NCBI GenBank assembly: GCA_020636315.1
Contig: JACJYA010000002.1
Location: 372,001-436,000 of the forward strand
Source of the DNA: Lewinellaceae bacterium
GTDB taxonomy: Bacteria; Bacteroidota; Bacteroidia; Chitinophagales; Saprospiraceae
Direction: 5' to 3'
Length of the DNA: 64,000 nt
Shown one piece after another: positions 50,755 to 59,589 of the stretch (positions are counted from its first letter, which is position 1; each line of letters begins with the position of its first letter). The position numbers and the translations under genes were made by a program. The notes beneath the pieces were generated by a model. It was not told the origin of the DNA. It worked only from the letters and a program-made list of their open reading frames with translations, and did not search any database.

Positions 50755-51603
50755 ATGGCAAAAAAGGCTGACCCTCCCGATGACAAAAACCTGAAAAGCT
50801 CCACAGGCAGCGAATCGGGAAAAACAGAGGATGCAAATATTCCGGTTCCTGAGCCTGACAACCCGCCTGCAAAAACGGAAACTCAGGCTCTCTTGTCCCA
50901 CCACTCTAGCCGGCAGCGGGCGCCCAAAAAAAGGGCCTGGAACTATTTATTTGAATTCTTAATGCTTTTCCTGGCCGTTTTCTGCGGCTTCATAGCGGAG
51001 AACTGGCGCGAGCGGTTGTCAGAACACCAGCGCGAGGAAGAATACATTCACTCCCTCGTGGAGGATATTAAATCCGACACCCTCCAGTCCGGTAAAATAT
51101 TGACGCAGTTGAGGAGGATAAATGCCGGCATTGATAGTGTATTAACCCTGTTGTCATCTCCTGAGATAATGGAGAACTCCAACGAGGCCTACCGGCTGTG
51201 GAGCAAAAGCCTGGGGCTGGAAGTTTTCGTTTCCAACGACCGGACCATCCAACAGTTAAAAAACAGCGGAGAGCTGAGGCTGATCAGGAATAAAGCCGTT
51301 TCTGACCGAATAATGGAGTACGACCAGACCTTAAGAAAATATTACGTACAGTCAAACCTCATGTACAGCGCGCTCAGTGAAATGACCAATTACAGCGAGC
51401 TTTTCGATTTCATCCGGCTGGATAAAAATGAGAACATTCCCGTACCTTTAACCGAACAGGGGAAACGGTCCCTGAACCGGGCCTACGCCAACCTTCAATT
51501 GTGGAACAAGGGCCTGGTCGGGCTGATCAGCTGGCTGAAAATTGTTGATGAGGAAGGAAAAAGTTTGATCGCCTTTATTCAGGAAGAATATCACCTGGAG
51601 TAG
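50755..51603 (+). CDS. DUF6090 family membrane protein
   Basis: A polar, Pro/Ser/Lys-rich N-terminus of about 60 residues is followed by a membrane span, WNYLFEFLMLFLAVFCGFIAENWRE, which is the DUF6090 signature. A periplasmic helical domain follows (HQREEEYIHSLVEDIKSDTLQSGKIL, NDRTIQQLKNSGELRLIRNKAV, DRIMEYDQTLRKYY). The family is widespread in Bacteroidota without known function. A 5' fragment of a paralogue is at 45173-45340. The next gene's start lies 35 bases after its stop. Confidence 0.85.
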   Translation: MAKKADPPDDKNLKSSTGSESGKTEDANIPVPEPDNPPAKTETQALLSHHSSRQRAPKKRAWNYLFEFLMLFLAVFCGFIAENWRERLSEHQREEEYIHSLVEDIKSDTLQSGKILTQLRRINAGIDSVLTLLSSPEIMENSNEAYRLWSKSLGLEVFVSNDRTIQQLKNSGELRLIRNKAVSDRIMEYDQTLRKYYVQSNLMYSALSEMTNYSELFDFIRLDKNENIPVPLTEQGKRSLNRAYANLQLWNKGLVGLISWLKIVDEEGKSLIAFIQEEYHLE

Positions 51604-51638
51604 TGGCCGGCCTGAAAGTCAACAAGAAAACCAACAAT

Positions 51639-52454
51639 ATGAGACAAGTAGCCAATCTGGCCCTTATTGCGATCCTATCCATCGCCGCCACCAACTGCGA
51701 ACAGGCCGGTGCCAATGAACCCGAAACCCGGCAGCCGGCAGCGGAAGGCAGAGCATTCTACCAGCTGAAAACCTATACCTTCCTAACCGAGGATGAGGTA
51801 AAGGCTACTGATCAATACCTTGAGGCAGCTTTCCTGCCTGGGCTAAAAAGGCTGGGCATCACTACTGTCGGCGTGTTCAAGCTTCGGACAAATGAAACGG
51901 ATACCATTCAGAAAACCTTTGTTCTCATTCCCTTCACTTCCATGGAGCAGTTTCTTACGCTCGAAGAAAAACTCGCCCAGGATGAAGAATATCTCACGGC
52001 GGGACAGGATTACATCAATGCCTCCCATGAAGAACCGCCCTATCAGCGTATTGAATCCACCTTGCTGAAAGCCTTTACGGACATGCCGAAAATGCAGACC
52101 CCGAAACTGGAAGGCCCACGATCTCAGCGGGTCTATGAGCTGAGGAGCTACGAATCGCCCACGGAGCAATACTACCGGAACAAAGTGGACATGTTCAATG
52201 CCGGCGGAGAGGTTGCCCTCTTTGATAAATTGGGGTTCAATGCGGTATTTTATGGAGAGGTGCTCTCCGGCTCCAGGATGCCCAATTTGATGTATATGAC
52301 TACCTTTTCTGATATGGAAAGCCGGAAGGCGCATTGGGAAACATTTGTCAATTCCCCGGAATGGAAAGCATTGTCGGCTATGCCCAAATATCAGAACAAC
52401 GTTTCCCATGCGGATATCATGCTGCTTTATCCAACGGAGTATTCGGATTATTAA
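51639..52454 (+). CDS. NIPSNAP-family lipoprotein
   Basis: From ATG 51639 the signal MRQVANLALIAILSIAATNC contains a lipobox, giving a 271-residue lipoprotein. Two NIPSNAP (dimeric alpha/beta barrel) domains follow: FYQLKTYTFLTEDEVKATDQYLEAAFLPGLKRLGITTVGVF in the first and RVYELRSYESPTEQYYRNKVDMFNAGGEVALFDKLGFNAVFYGEVL in the second, ending ETFVNSPEWKALSAMPKYQ. The function of bacterial NIPSNAP proteins is unknown. GTG 51603 is an alternative start that overlaps the DUF6090 stop. Confidence 0.87.
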   Translation: MRQVANLALIAILSIAATNCEQAGANEPETRQPAAEGRAFYQLKTYTFLTEDEVKATDQYLEAAFLPGLKRLGITTVGVFKLRTNETDTIQKTFVLIPFTSMEQFLTLEEKLAQDEEYLTAGQDYINASHEEPPYQRIESTLLKAFTDMPKMQTPKLEGPRSQRVYELRSYESPTEQYYRNKVDMFNAGGEVALFDKLGFNAVFYGEVLSGSRMPNLMYMTTFSDMESRKAHWETFVNSPEWKALSAMPKYQNNVSHADIMLLYPTEYSDY

Positions 52455-52477
52455 CCATCACCAAAATCACCCGAAAT

Positions 52478-52855
52478 ATGAACTTAGAAGCATTGGTAAA
52501 AAACTGGTTTGACAAATGGGACAAGGGAGATTTCCTCCACCTGCCCGTTTCCGAAAATTTCAAACACACCAGCCCCTTCGGCACCATCGACGGGAAAAAA
52601 CTGTACATCAGCCAGGTAGAAGAAAACAAGGACAAATTCCTGGGGTATCGTTTTGAGATACACGACGGGATCTATGATGACTCTAACGGTAAAGCCTGTG
52701 TCCGCTATACAGCCATCCAGGGAGATTTCCGGTTGGATGTGAGCGAATGGTATTATGTAAAAGGGGGGCTGATCGAAGAGATCATCGCCTATTATCACAT
52801 TGGGGAGATACGGGAAGAGCGGCAGCTTAAGGGCCGGCCTGGAGAATTTTCATAA
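52478..52855 (+). CDS. SnoaL-like (NTF2-fold) protein
   Basis: From ATG 52478 the 125-residue product has the SnoaL pattern: LEALVKNWFDKWDKGDFLHLPVSENFKHTSPFGTIDGKKLYIS, then FEIHDGIYDDSNGKACVRYTAIQGDFRLDVSEWYYVKGGLIEEIIAYYHIGE. No signal peptide is present, so it is cytoplasmic. It is 23 bases after the NIPSNAP gene and likely the last cistron of the 50251-52855 operon. Substrate is unknown. Confidence 0.82.
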   Translation: MNLEALVKNWFDKWDKGDFLHLPVSENFKHTSPFGTIDGKKLYISQVEENKDKFLGYRFEIHDGIYDDSNGKACVRYTAIQGDFRLDVSEWYYVKGGLIEEIIAYYHIGEIREERQLKGRPGEFS

Positions 52856-52870
52856 TGCGTTGTCCAGCAT

Positions 52871-53027
52871 CTTCGATAAACGCTGCCGGGTTAACCCAAA
52901 ACCGGTGCCTCGCCAAAACGCCGGCAGGTTGGCCCTGTGGAATAGTCGCCTTGCGAATTCCACAAGGTTGAGCCGCCCTAAAAGTATAGAGAACTTTTTT
53001 CTAAAAAACCTTTATTTTGAACAGCCT
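52871..53027. repeat. Dispersed repeat, family B, second copy
   Basis: The block starts CTTCGATAAACGCTGCCGGG and ends ATTTTGAACAGCCT, the same boundaries as 14268-14383. The interior is longer and carries TTGTGGAATTCGCAAGG in inverted form (GTGGAATAGTCGCCTTGCGAATTCCAC near 52936-52962). It separates the SnoaL-like gene from the convergent minus-strand lipoprotein gene. Confidence 0.6.
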
Positions 53028-53063
53028 ACCCGGCAGGTTTTGATCCTTTTGCTATCTTGAAGC

Positions 53064-54197
53064 TCACTGATGCCCGCTCCTGTCCATGTTCTCCCAATGC
53101 AGGTTCGATTCTACGCCGGGGTTAAAATTGGGGTCGTCAGTGAGGATATACTCTCCCAGGTTGTTCGACCATGCGTACTGGTAACCACTCGGCAGCTCTA
53201 CTTCCCGCCCTTCGAAAGGGTCGTAGTAGCGGTCGATGTTCAGCATGTAGTCGCTGAAGTTCTGCGCTCCCTGGTCGTAGATACGGCCTCTTTCTTCAAA
53301 TTGCCGGAGATTTTCTTCCCGCATCTGATCGCTCATGCGGCTTAGGGTTCGGCTCAGCTCGCCGAGGCTGTGGATGCGTTCGATCTGGTTTTGGGCCAGG
53401 TATTCGATCAAATGGCTGTATTTGGCATACCACTGCGGGTTGAGATGGAAAGAGGAGGATATAGCCTGGAATATCCTGGCGTTGGCCTCCAGTTGTCCGG
53501 GTTCTGCCTGAAACCCGAAAAGATACTCTACGTACCACAGGTAGTTGTTGTACTGTCCGTACATGGACTGGACGGGAATGTTAAGCACTTCCACAACTCC
53601 GTACAGTTCTTCTTCGACCATGACATTGCCGTCAAAAAAACGGAACCTCACTTTGGCGCCTTCGGCGTAACCCTGGCTACCGGCGCCCACCAGTTTGACC
53701 AGTTCAGGTAGCGGTTCGGCCTTGAGGATCTCCACCTTACCGTGTTCCTGCGGCAAGACCATATTGGTGAGGGCCTCCAGCGCCGACACCGGATATTTAA
53801 CCTCCATTCCAAAGTACCGGGCCCCCGGCGGGAAAAGGCTTTGGTTCACCGGGTCCTGCGGCCAATAAAAACAATGGGAAGGATAAGTCACAAAAGCCGC
53901 CTTGCTGCTGGGGTCCGAAGCCCGGAAGGCGGCGCGGGCCGGCATCATGGGCACATCCAGCATCCAGGTGATGCCTCCTGTAAACTGCCAGTCGGCCGGC
54001 ATCAGGAGGCTGAAGGCCTCCAGGCCAGTACCCGTTTGATCAATGTACGATACTTTTTTGAACTTCAATACTTCACTTGTTGATTTCTCAACGCTGTTGT
54101 AAGCCGTTTCCGCCACTGCATCATGCGGATCTCTGGCAGAGCAATAAAGTAAGAAGGCGGAAATGAACAAACCGAAAACTACTATTCGCTTTGCCAT
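53064..54197 (-). CDS. Putative lipoprotein of unknown function
   Basis: The 377-residue protein has a signal peptide with lipobox FLLYC. The body begins with a PsbP/Mog1-like strand pattern (GLEAFSLLMPADWQFTGGITW) and continues with a long helical region (SLGELSRTLSRMSDQMREENLRQFEERG). The tail YDPFEGREVELPSGYQYAWSNNLGEYILTDDPNFNPG is rich in aromatic and acidic residues. I know the tail pattern only from uncharacterised proteins. It is divergent from the M61 peptidase gene. Confidence 0.68.
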   Translation of the reverse strand: MAKRIVVFGLFISAFLLYCSARDPHDAVAETAYNSVEKSTSEVLKFKKVSYIDQTGTGLEAFSLLMPADWQFTGGITWMLDVPMMPARAAFRASDPSSKAAFVTYPSHCFYWPQDPVNQSLFPPGARYFGMEVKYPVSALEALTNMVLPQEHGKVEILKAEPLPELVKLVGAGSQGYAEGAKVRFRFFDGNVMVEEELYGVVEVLNIPVQSMYGQYNNYLWYVEYLFGFQAEPGQLEANARIFQAISSSFHLNPQWYAKYSHLIEYLAQNQIERIHSLGELSRTLSRMSDQMREENLRQFEERGRIYDQGAQNFSDYMLNIDRYYDPFEGREVELPSGYQYAWSNNLGEYILTDDPNFNPGVESNLHWENMDRSGHQ

Positions 54198-54401
54198 TTT
54201 TTTGTTATAAATAAAGAAGAAAGGGAGGATATTCGCAATGATCTTGGTCAGTGATGTTAATCACCACTGAAAGCCGAAAAATAAAGGATCCGCTCACCCC
54301 AAACCACCCGACATTAGTCGAAAAAGATCCTACAGCCTGTCAACAAAAACCTAATTTCCGGCGTCAGTACAATGTGCACCACCAAAAGAATACCAACGAA
54401 C

Positions 54402-55961
54402 ATGAGGTTTTTCCCGCTTCTTCTTTTCACCATCGTGCTGTTTTCCTGTACTACTGCCCAAAAGGGCCTTTCTCCCGGAAACGCAGTGACCTATGCTTAC
54501 ACCCTCAACCTCAACGAGCTGGAGGGCGGCCAACTCAGCGTTTCCCTCACCCTTACCGGCTGGGAACAGCCCACCGCCACCTTTTGCTTCCCGAAGATCG
54601 TGCCCGGCATATACGGAGACATGGACTTCGGGCAATACATCAGCTCCGTGGAAGCGGCCGATGCAGACGGGAACCCGCTGGCCATACGCCAGGTGGATGA
54701 GAACTGCTGGGAGATCTCCAATGCCGGGGAGCTCCGCACCATAACCTACCGCGTCGATGACGTCTGGGAAGATTTCGATTTTAACCTGAAGGAAGGCTTC
54801 TACCGTTCCGCCGCCAGTTCGTTCAAGCCGGAAAGCTTCGTGATCAACACCAACTGCCTCTTCGGATATTTCGAAGGCTTCGAGGACATGTCCGTTCAGA
54901 TCAGCATCACCAAGCCGGAAGGGTTGTACGGGGCAACGAGCCTGGAGCGGGATAGAAATAAAACTACTGCCGGGCTGGATGTATTCTCAGTGCGGGATTA
55001 CCACCAGTTGGTGGACAACCCCATCCTTTATGCTCCGGCGGATACGGCGATCCTGGAATTGCCCGGCATCGAGGTGGAGGTGGCCTGCCATTCCACCTCC
55101 GGGCAACCCATCTCGGGGGAAATCGCCCAATACATCCGGCCCCTGCTGGAAAGCCAGGCGAAGTATCTGGGCGGAAAACTTCCGGTGGACAGATACACCT
55201 TCCTCCTCTACCACAATCTGAATGAGAAGGCTAACGCATATATCGGTGACGGCCTGGAGCATTCCCGTTCCACCCTCATCCTGTTGTACATGCCTCTGGA
55301 CCTGGAGGCCATCAGGCAGAATGTCTATGGCATCGCCAGCCACGAGTTCTTCCACACCCTGATGCCGCTGGGGCTGCACTCCCGCGAGATCGCCGATTAC
55401 GATTTCAATCACCCGAAGTTCTCAAAACACCTTTGGCTGTACGAGGGCATGACGGAGTACTTCACCATGCACATGCCGGTAAAAACGGGGCTGCAAACCC
55501 TTGAAGGCTTCCTCAGGAATATAGAACGCAAGATCCTGGGGATGAAAGATTTCGACAATACCATCCCGCTGACGGAACTCAGCATCCACGCGCGGGAAAT
55601 GCAGGATCAATACTACAATTTCTACCTAAAAGGCGCCCTGGTGAACCTTTGCCTGGACATCCGGCTGCGGGAGTTGTCCGGCGGGCAGTACGGCGTCCAG
55701 AACCTGGTGCTCGACCTGATCGAAAAATACGGCCCGGGCCGGCCGTTTGAAGATGATGCCCTGTTCGATGAGATCGTCAAGATCAGCGGCTACCCGGAGA
55801 TCGGAGCATTCATCGACAATTACATTGCCGGCGCAGAACCTTTGCCTTTGCAGGTGATGCTGGAAAAGGTGGGCCTGACGCTGGAGGATGGGGCGGTTAC
55901 TGAAATGGCCGATAGGACCTCGGAACAGGAGCAACTCCGCCGCGCCTGGATCGGGCAGTGA
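54402..55961 (+). CDS. M61-family metallopeptidase lipoprotein
   Basis: ATG 54402 (MRFFPLLLFTIVLFSC) gives a lipobox LFSC; the frame is open from 54372. The 519-residue protein has the M61 N-terminal beta domain (YAYTLNLNELEGGQLSVSLTL), then a thermolysin-like catalytic core with H314-E315-F-F-H318 and the third zinc ligand E348 in WLYEGMTEYF. GALVNLCLDIRLRELSGG is the conserved helix after the active site. The C-terminal PDZ seen in many M61 proteins is missing or reduced. It probably trims peptides in the periplasm. Confidence 0.9.
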   Translation: MRFFPLLLFTIVLFSCTTAQKGLSPGNAVTYAYTLNLNELEGGQLSVSLTLTGWEQPTATFCFPKIVPGIYGDMDFGQYISSVEAADADGNPLAIRQVDENCWEISNAGELRTITYRVDDVWEDFDFNLKEGFYRSAASSFKPESFVINTNCLFGYFEGFEDMSVQISITKPEGLYGATSLERDRNKTTAGLDVFSVRDYHQLVDNPILYAPADTAILELPGIEVEVACHSTSGQPISGEIAQYIRPLLESQAKYLGGKLPVDRYTFLLYHNLNEKANAYIGDGLEHSRSTLILLYMPLDLEAIRQNVYGIASHEFFHTLMPLGLHSREIADYDFNHPKFSKHLWLYEGMTEYFTMHMPVKTGLQTLEGFLRNIERKILGMKDFDNTIPLTELSIHAREMQDQYYNFYLKGALVNLCLDIRLRELSGGQYGVQNLVLDLIEKYGPGRPFEDDALFDEIVKISGYPEIGAFIDNYIAGAEPLPLQVMLEKVGLTLEDGAVTEMADRTSEQEQLRRAWIGQ

Positions 55962-55993
55962 GGTGGCAGGCACTTTGAAAGTACCTGCCACCT
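55961..55993. terminator. Hairpin after the M61 peptidase gene
   Basis: A 16-bp stem with one mismatch (55961-55976 with 55978-55993) overlaps the end of the stop codon region. It shares GGCAGGCACTT with the hairpin at 25807-25844. Confidence 0.6.
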
Positions 55994-56027
55994 GAACAGA
56001 ACCTGTCTGAAATCAAAGCGATAAACC

Positions 56028-57332
56028 ATGAAAAAACTCAGCCTGATTGAAGTCATAGCCATGGCTGTCGGCGCCATGGTGGGCGCCAGCATTTTTTCCG
56101 TTTTCGGATTGGGGGCGCAGGTAGCCGGCCACAATTTGCCCGAAGCCTTCCTCCTCTCCGGCGCCTACGCTTTCGTCGTGGCCTATTCCTATGCCAAACT
56201 CGGTTCAAAGATCATCTCCAATGCCGGCCCCATCGGTTTCATCCTGAAAGGTTTGGGCGACGGCCTGGTAACCGGGGCGCTGAGCATCCTGCTGTGGATG
56301 AGCTATGTGGTTTCGATCTCATTGCTGGCCAAGGGCTTTGCCGGGTATTTCCTGCCCCTGGTTCACCTGAAAACCAATGCCCTCAACTTCGCCATTACCG
56401 AAGCTGCTCTGATCCTGATGTTTGTGGGGTTGAACTTTTTCGGCAGCAAGGCGGTGGGGCGGTCGGAATTCGCCATTGTCATCACCAAGCTCACCATACT
56501 GTTCGTTTTCATCATCGTCGGCCTGCGGGCCATCCAATGGGGAAACCTGAGGCCCGATTTCGACTACGGCCACACTATGGGGATGGTCAACGGCTCCGTC
56601 ATCTTCTTCCTGTCCTATATGGGCTTCGGGCTGATCACCAATGCCTCCGAAAACCTGGAGAACCCCAGGCGAAACGTGCCCATTGCGATCTATTCAAGCA
56701 TCGTGATCGTCCTGTTCATCTATGTCCTCATTTCAATGACTACCCTGGGCAATCTTCCCCTTCAGGATATCGTGAAGGCAAAGGAAAACGCCCTGGCCAT
56801 GGCTGCCCGGCCTTTCCTGGGCAACTTCGGTTTTTTCCTCATCTCCATCGGCGCTCTTTTCTCCATTTCATCGGCTCTGAATGCCGCCATTTTTGGCGGC
56901 GCCAACATTGCCTATTCCCTGGCCAAAGACGGCGAACTCCCGGAATTTTTCGAACGGAAAGTGTGGTTCAAGTCCACCGAAGGGTTGTACATCACTACCG
57001 GAATCGGCCTCTTGTTCGCCCTGTTGTTCGATTTGGGGGACATTGCCACCATTACGAGCAGTGTCTTTACCGTGCTCTACCTCTTCGTCGTGATCTCCCA
57101 CATCAAACTGCGAAAAGAATACGGTGGGAATATCATTGTGCTCAGTTTCAACCTGCTGGTCCTGTCCGCCGTATTCATCGCCCTGATGCGCTATCAGTGG
57201 CGGTCGCACCCGGCGGCTTTCTACGGCACCCTCATCACTTTCGCCGGGGCGCTCATCGTCGAATTTTTGTTTCGGGTGGCCAGGAAGAGGTTGTTCACCG
57301 AACAGGACAAGGAAGGATTCGGCTCCGCCTGA
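56028..57332 (+). CDS. APC-superfamily amino acid permease
   Basis: The 434-residue protein has 11-12 membrane spans. The N-terminal MKKLSLIEVIAMAVGAMVGASIFSVFGLGAQVAG is the substrate-binding unwound helix 1 of APC transporters (GAMVGASIF). FFLSYMGFGLITNASENLENPRRNVPIAI is the conserved helix 6 and following loop with the acidic ENLENPxR motif. It should import amino acids or related amines with protons. Specificity cannot be read from sequence. The S41-like gene starts 21 bases after its stop. Confidence 0.9.
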   Translation: MKKLSLIEVIAMAVGAMVGASIFSVFGLGAQVAGHNLPEAFLLSGAYAFVVAYSYAKLGSKIISNAGPIGFILKGLGDGLVTGALSILLWMSYVVSISLLAKGFAGYFLPLVHLKTNALNFAITEAALILMFVGLNFFGSKAVGRSEFAIVITKLTILFVFIIVGLRAIQWGNLRPDFDYGHTMGMVNGSVIFFLSYMGFGLITNASENLENPRRNVPIAIYSSIVIVLFIYVLISMTTLGNLPLQDIVKAKENALAMAARPFLGNFGFFLISIGALFSISSALNAAIFGGANIAYSLAKDGELPEFFERKVWFKSTEGLYITTGIGLLFALLFDLGDIATITSSVFTVLYLFVVISHIKLRKEYGGNIIVLSFNLLVLSAVFIALMRYQWRSHPAAFYGTLITFAGALIVEFLFRVARKRLFTEQDKEGFGSA

Positions 57333-57353
57333 CTATATTAAAACACCTCTGAC

Positions 57354-58508
57354 ATGAAGAAACCCTTTTTTTGCTTATTCCTCCTCCTCCTCTACAGCTG
57401 CGGGCGCGCCCAGGATCAGGATTGTTGCGACCCCGCCCTGTTCAGCCAGGTGATCGCCACCGTTGAGGGAAACCACATCCGGCCCCTGCCCATAGACGAC
57501 AGCCTGTCGGCGGCCGTGTTTCATCATTTTATATCAAAACTGAATGGAGATAAAAACCGGTTGACAGCCACGGAACTCGATCAGTTGAAAGCCTATAAGT
57601 TCAGGATCGATAATGATATGAGGAACGCTACGAACCATTTCCTGGAAGCAGCCTATAGCCTGTTGGAGGCCGGAGGGAAGAGCCGGCCCAAAGAGGAATT
57701 GTATCATGCGCTTATCAATTCTTATTTAGCGGTTAACGATTATCAGTCCTCCTTTCTCTCTCCCGCCGAAAAGGCGAAGTGGGATGCCGCCTACCACCGC
57801 TCCCTGGTGGGCACGGGCATCCGGTTTGACATCACCGATACGCACCCCCGGATCACGGAAGTCATCCCCAACAGCCCGGCATGGAAAACGGGGCGGGTCA
57901 ACGCAGGGGCCCAACTGCTGGGCATATCAGCCGAAGGTGGCGGCTTCATCGACTTTGCCGGTTTATCAGGTAATGAGGTGGGCGGCTACCTCCGGGGCAA
58001 GCCCGGTTCGACGGCCAACATCAGGGTAAGGCAGCCCGGCGGCGCAACGGAAGACATTGCCATACCCCGGGAGCAATATGCTTTATCACGGGCCATGGCG
58101 TGGGTGCTGGAAGGCGGGCCTGGCCAACCCAGAGTAGGGTACATCCGCCTGCCCCGGTTTTACGCCGGCGAGCAGGGCTGTGCGGCGGACGTGCTGGCCA
58201 ACCTGAGGCGCCTGGATAAGGAAGGAGTGGAAGGCATCCTCTTTGACCTGAGGAACAATCAGGGCGGCTCTTCCCTGGAGGCGGTGGAGAATTTGGCGCT
58301 GGCGCAAAAACTCCGGGGAGAAAAGGCGCATAAGCCGGAGGCGCCGGCCATTCAGGAGGATTCAGCACCCCGGCTCGTTATAGAATGGGAAGCACAACCC
58401 TCCGAGAGGCTGAAAGCCTATTGGGAGGATAAGGTTTTGAAGGATCAATACCTCTTTGAAAGCTATCTGATTTTGAGGGATTATCTTGAGCTGAAGCCCG
58501 GGGGATAG
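57354..58508 (+). CDS. S41/Tsp-like lipoprotein lacking the catalytic half
   Basis: The lipobox LLLYSC marks a 384-residue lipoprotein. Residues about 30-130 resemble the N-terminal domain of tail-specific protease, including YHALINSYLAVNDYQSSFLSP. Residues about 145-240 form a PDZ domain (GTGIRFDITDTHPRITEVIPNSPAWKTGRVNAGAQLLGI). The S41 core begins with GILFDLRNNQGGSSLEAVENLA. The expected segments with the catalytic serine and lysine are absent: the sequence jumps to EEDSAPRL-like residues and ends. It is therefore a pseudoprotease or a deletion derivative. Confidence 0.78.
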   Translation: MKKPFFCLFLLLLYSCGRAQDQDCCDPALFSQVIATVEGNHIRPLPIDDSLSAAVFHHFISKLNGDKNRLTATELDQLKAYKFRIDNDMRNATNHFLEAAYSLLEAGGKSRPKEELYHALINSYLAVNDYQSSFLSPAEKAKWDAAYHRSLVGTGIRFDITDTHPRITEVIPNSPAWKTGRVNAGAQLLGISAEGGGFIDFAGLSGNEVGGYLRGKPGSTANIRVRQPGGATEDIAIPREQYALSRAMAWVLEGGPGQPRVGYIRLPRFYAGEQGCAADVLANLRRLDKEGVEGILFDLRNNQGGSSLEAVENLALAQKLRGEKAHKPEAPAIQEDSAPRLVIEWEAQPSERLKAYWEDKVLKDQYLFESYLILRDYLELKPGG

Positions 58509-58585
58509 CAATATTTTGAAAAAGCTCTAAATGCGGTTGCCCAGGCCACTTTCCGGGCTCATGGTTACAGATCCGATCGTTCCCT

Positions 58586-58593
58586 TATATTTG
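58586..58593 (+). promoter_or_regulatory. TAnnTTTG -7 box of the esterase gene
   Basis: TATATTTG fits the Bacteroidota -7 consensus and lies 36 bases upstream of the start codon. The -33 region (GGTTAC near 58563-58568) is weak. Confidence 0.4.
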
Positions 58594-58628
58594 CTCTGAC
58601 ATTTCAGTTCAAATACACAGGAACCACC

Positions 58629-59462
58629 ATGATGAAAATACTCGCCTTATTTGCCACCCTGCTTTTTACTGCCAGCGCCCTGCCTGCTCAGGATATAACC
58701 GAAGGAGAGAAAGCATTCTGCTTCGGAGCGGTTGAGGTTATACAGTCAGAAGCGCTTTCGGAAGAGAGAACCCTCAATATTTATTTGCCCAGTGGATATA
58801 GCCCGGATTCAGCGGCAAACTATCCGGTAATTTACCTTCTGGATGGCTCTGCTCACGAAGATTTCCTGCACATCGCCGGCCTGGTTCAGTTCATGAATAT
58901 GTATGAGCTCCTGCCAAAGTCGATCGTCGTGGGTATTGCCAATGTTGACCGGTACCGCGATTTCACCCACCCGACGACGGATCCGGAAGACCTGAAGGCC
59001 CTGCCTGCCGGTGGAGGCTCCGAAAAGTTCATCAATTTCCTGGAGAAGGAATTACAGCCCTTCATTGAAAAAAACTACAAAACCAACGGGCAGAAAACCA
59101 TCATCGGCCAATCTATGGGCGGGTTGCTGGCCACGGAGATCCTGCTGAAGAAACCATATTTGTTCGATGATTACATCATCGTCAGCCCGTCGCTCTGGTG
59201 GGATAAGCAATCGCTGGTCAATCAGGCGGACGCCATTTTTAAGGCCAACATGGATCTAAAAAAGAAAGTATTCGTCTCTCTGGGCAAAGAGCACCCCGTC
59301 ATGCACGAGGTCGCCGACAAACTGGTGGATGCCATCAAAAATTCGGGTAATGAGAACATCACTCTGTTTTACGAACCCATACTGGATGAAGGCCACGCCA
59401 CCATCCTGCACATTGCGGTTTACAAGGCATTCAGGATGATGAATGGGACAGTGGGGCATTGA
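58629..59462 (+). CDS. Exported esterase (Fes/EstD-like alpha/beta hydrolase)
   Basis: The 277-residue protein has a signal peptide ending ALPAQ. YPVIYLLDGSAHEDFLHIAGLVQFM, SIVVGIANVDRYRDFTHPTTDPEDL and the nucleophile elbow TIIGQSMGGLLATEILL follow. LDEGHATILHIAVYKAFR supplies the histidine. It is the shorter paralogue of 43970-45142 without the TPR tail. Short-chain ester or siderophore ester hydrolysis is the family activity. It stands alone with its own promoter. Confidence 0.88.
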   Translation: MMKILALFATLLFTASALPAQDITEGEKAFCFGAVEVIQSEALSEERTLNIYLPSGYSPDSAANYPVIYLLDGSAHEDFLHIAGLVQFMNMYELLPKSIVVGIANVDRYRDFTHPTTDPEDLKALPAGGGSEKFINFLEKELQPFIEKNYKTNGQKTIIGQSMGGLLATEILLKKPYLFDDYIIVSPSLWWDKQSLVNQADAIFKANMDLKKKVFVSLGKEHPVMHEVADKLVDAIKNSGNENITLFYEPILDEGHATILHIAVYKAFRMMNGTVGH

Positions 59463-59589
59463 CCGGGTTAAAATTTACAGGATTATGCCGGAAAGGCCTT
59501 AAAGCCGTCAGGGTGAACCCTTGGCTTGCATTGAGCCAACCGTAAAACCGAAACAACGAAATACCATAAACCCTAAATAGTTAACAATC

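Noticed and set aside
56294..57352. 352-codon plus-strand frame overlapping the APC permease
   Set aside because: It is a shifted-frame shadow rich in His, Arg and Pro; the permease frame has well-conserved membrane spans.
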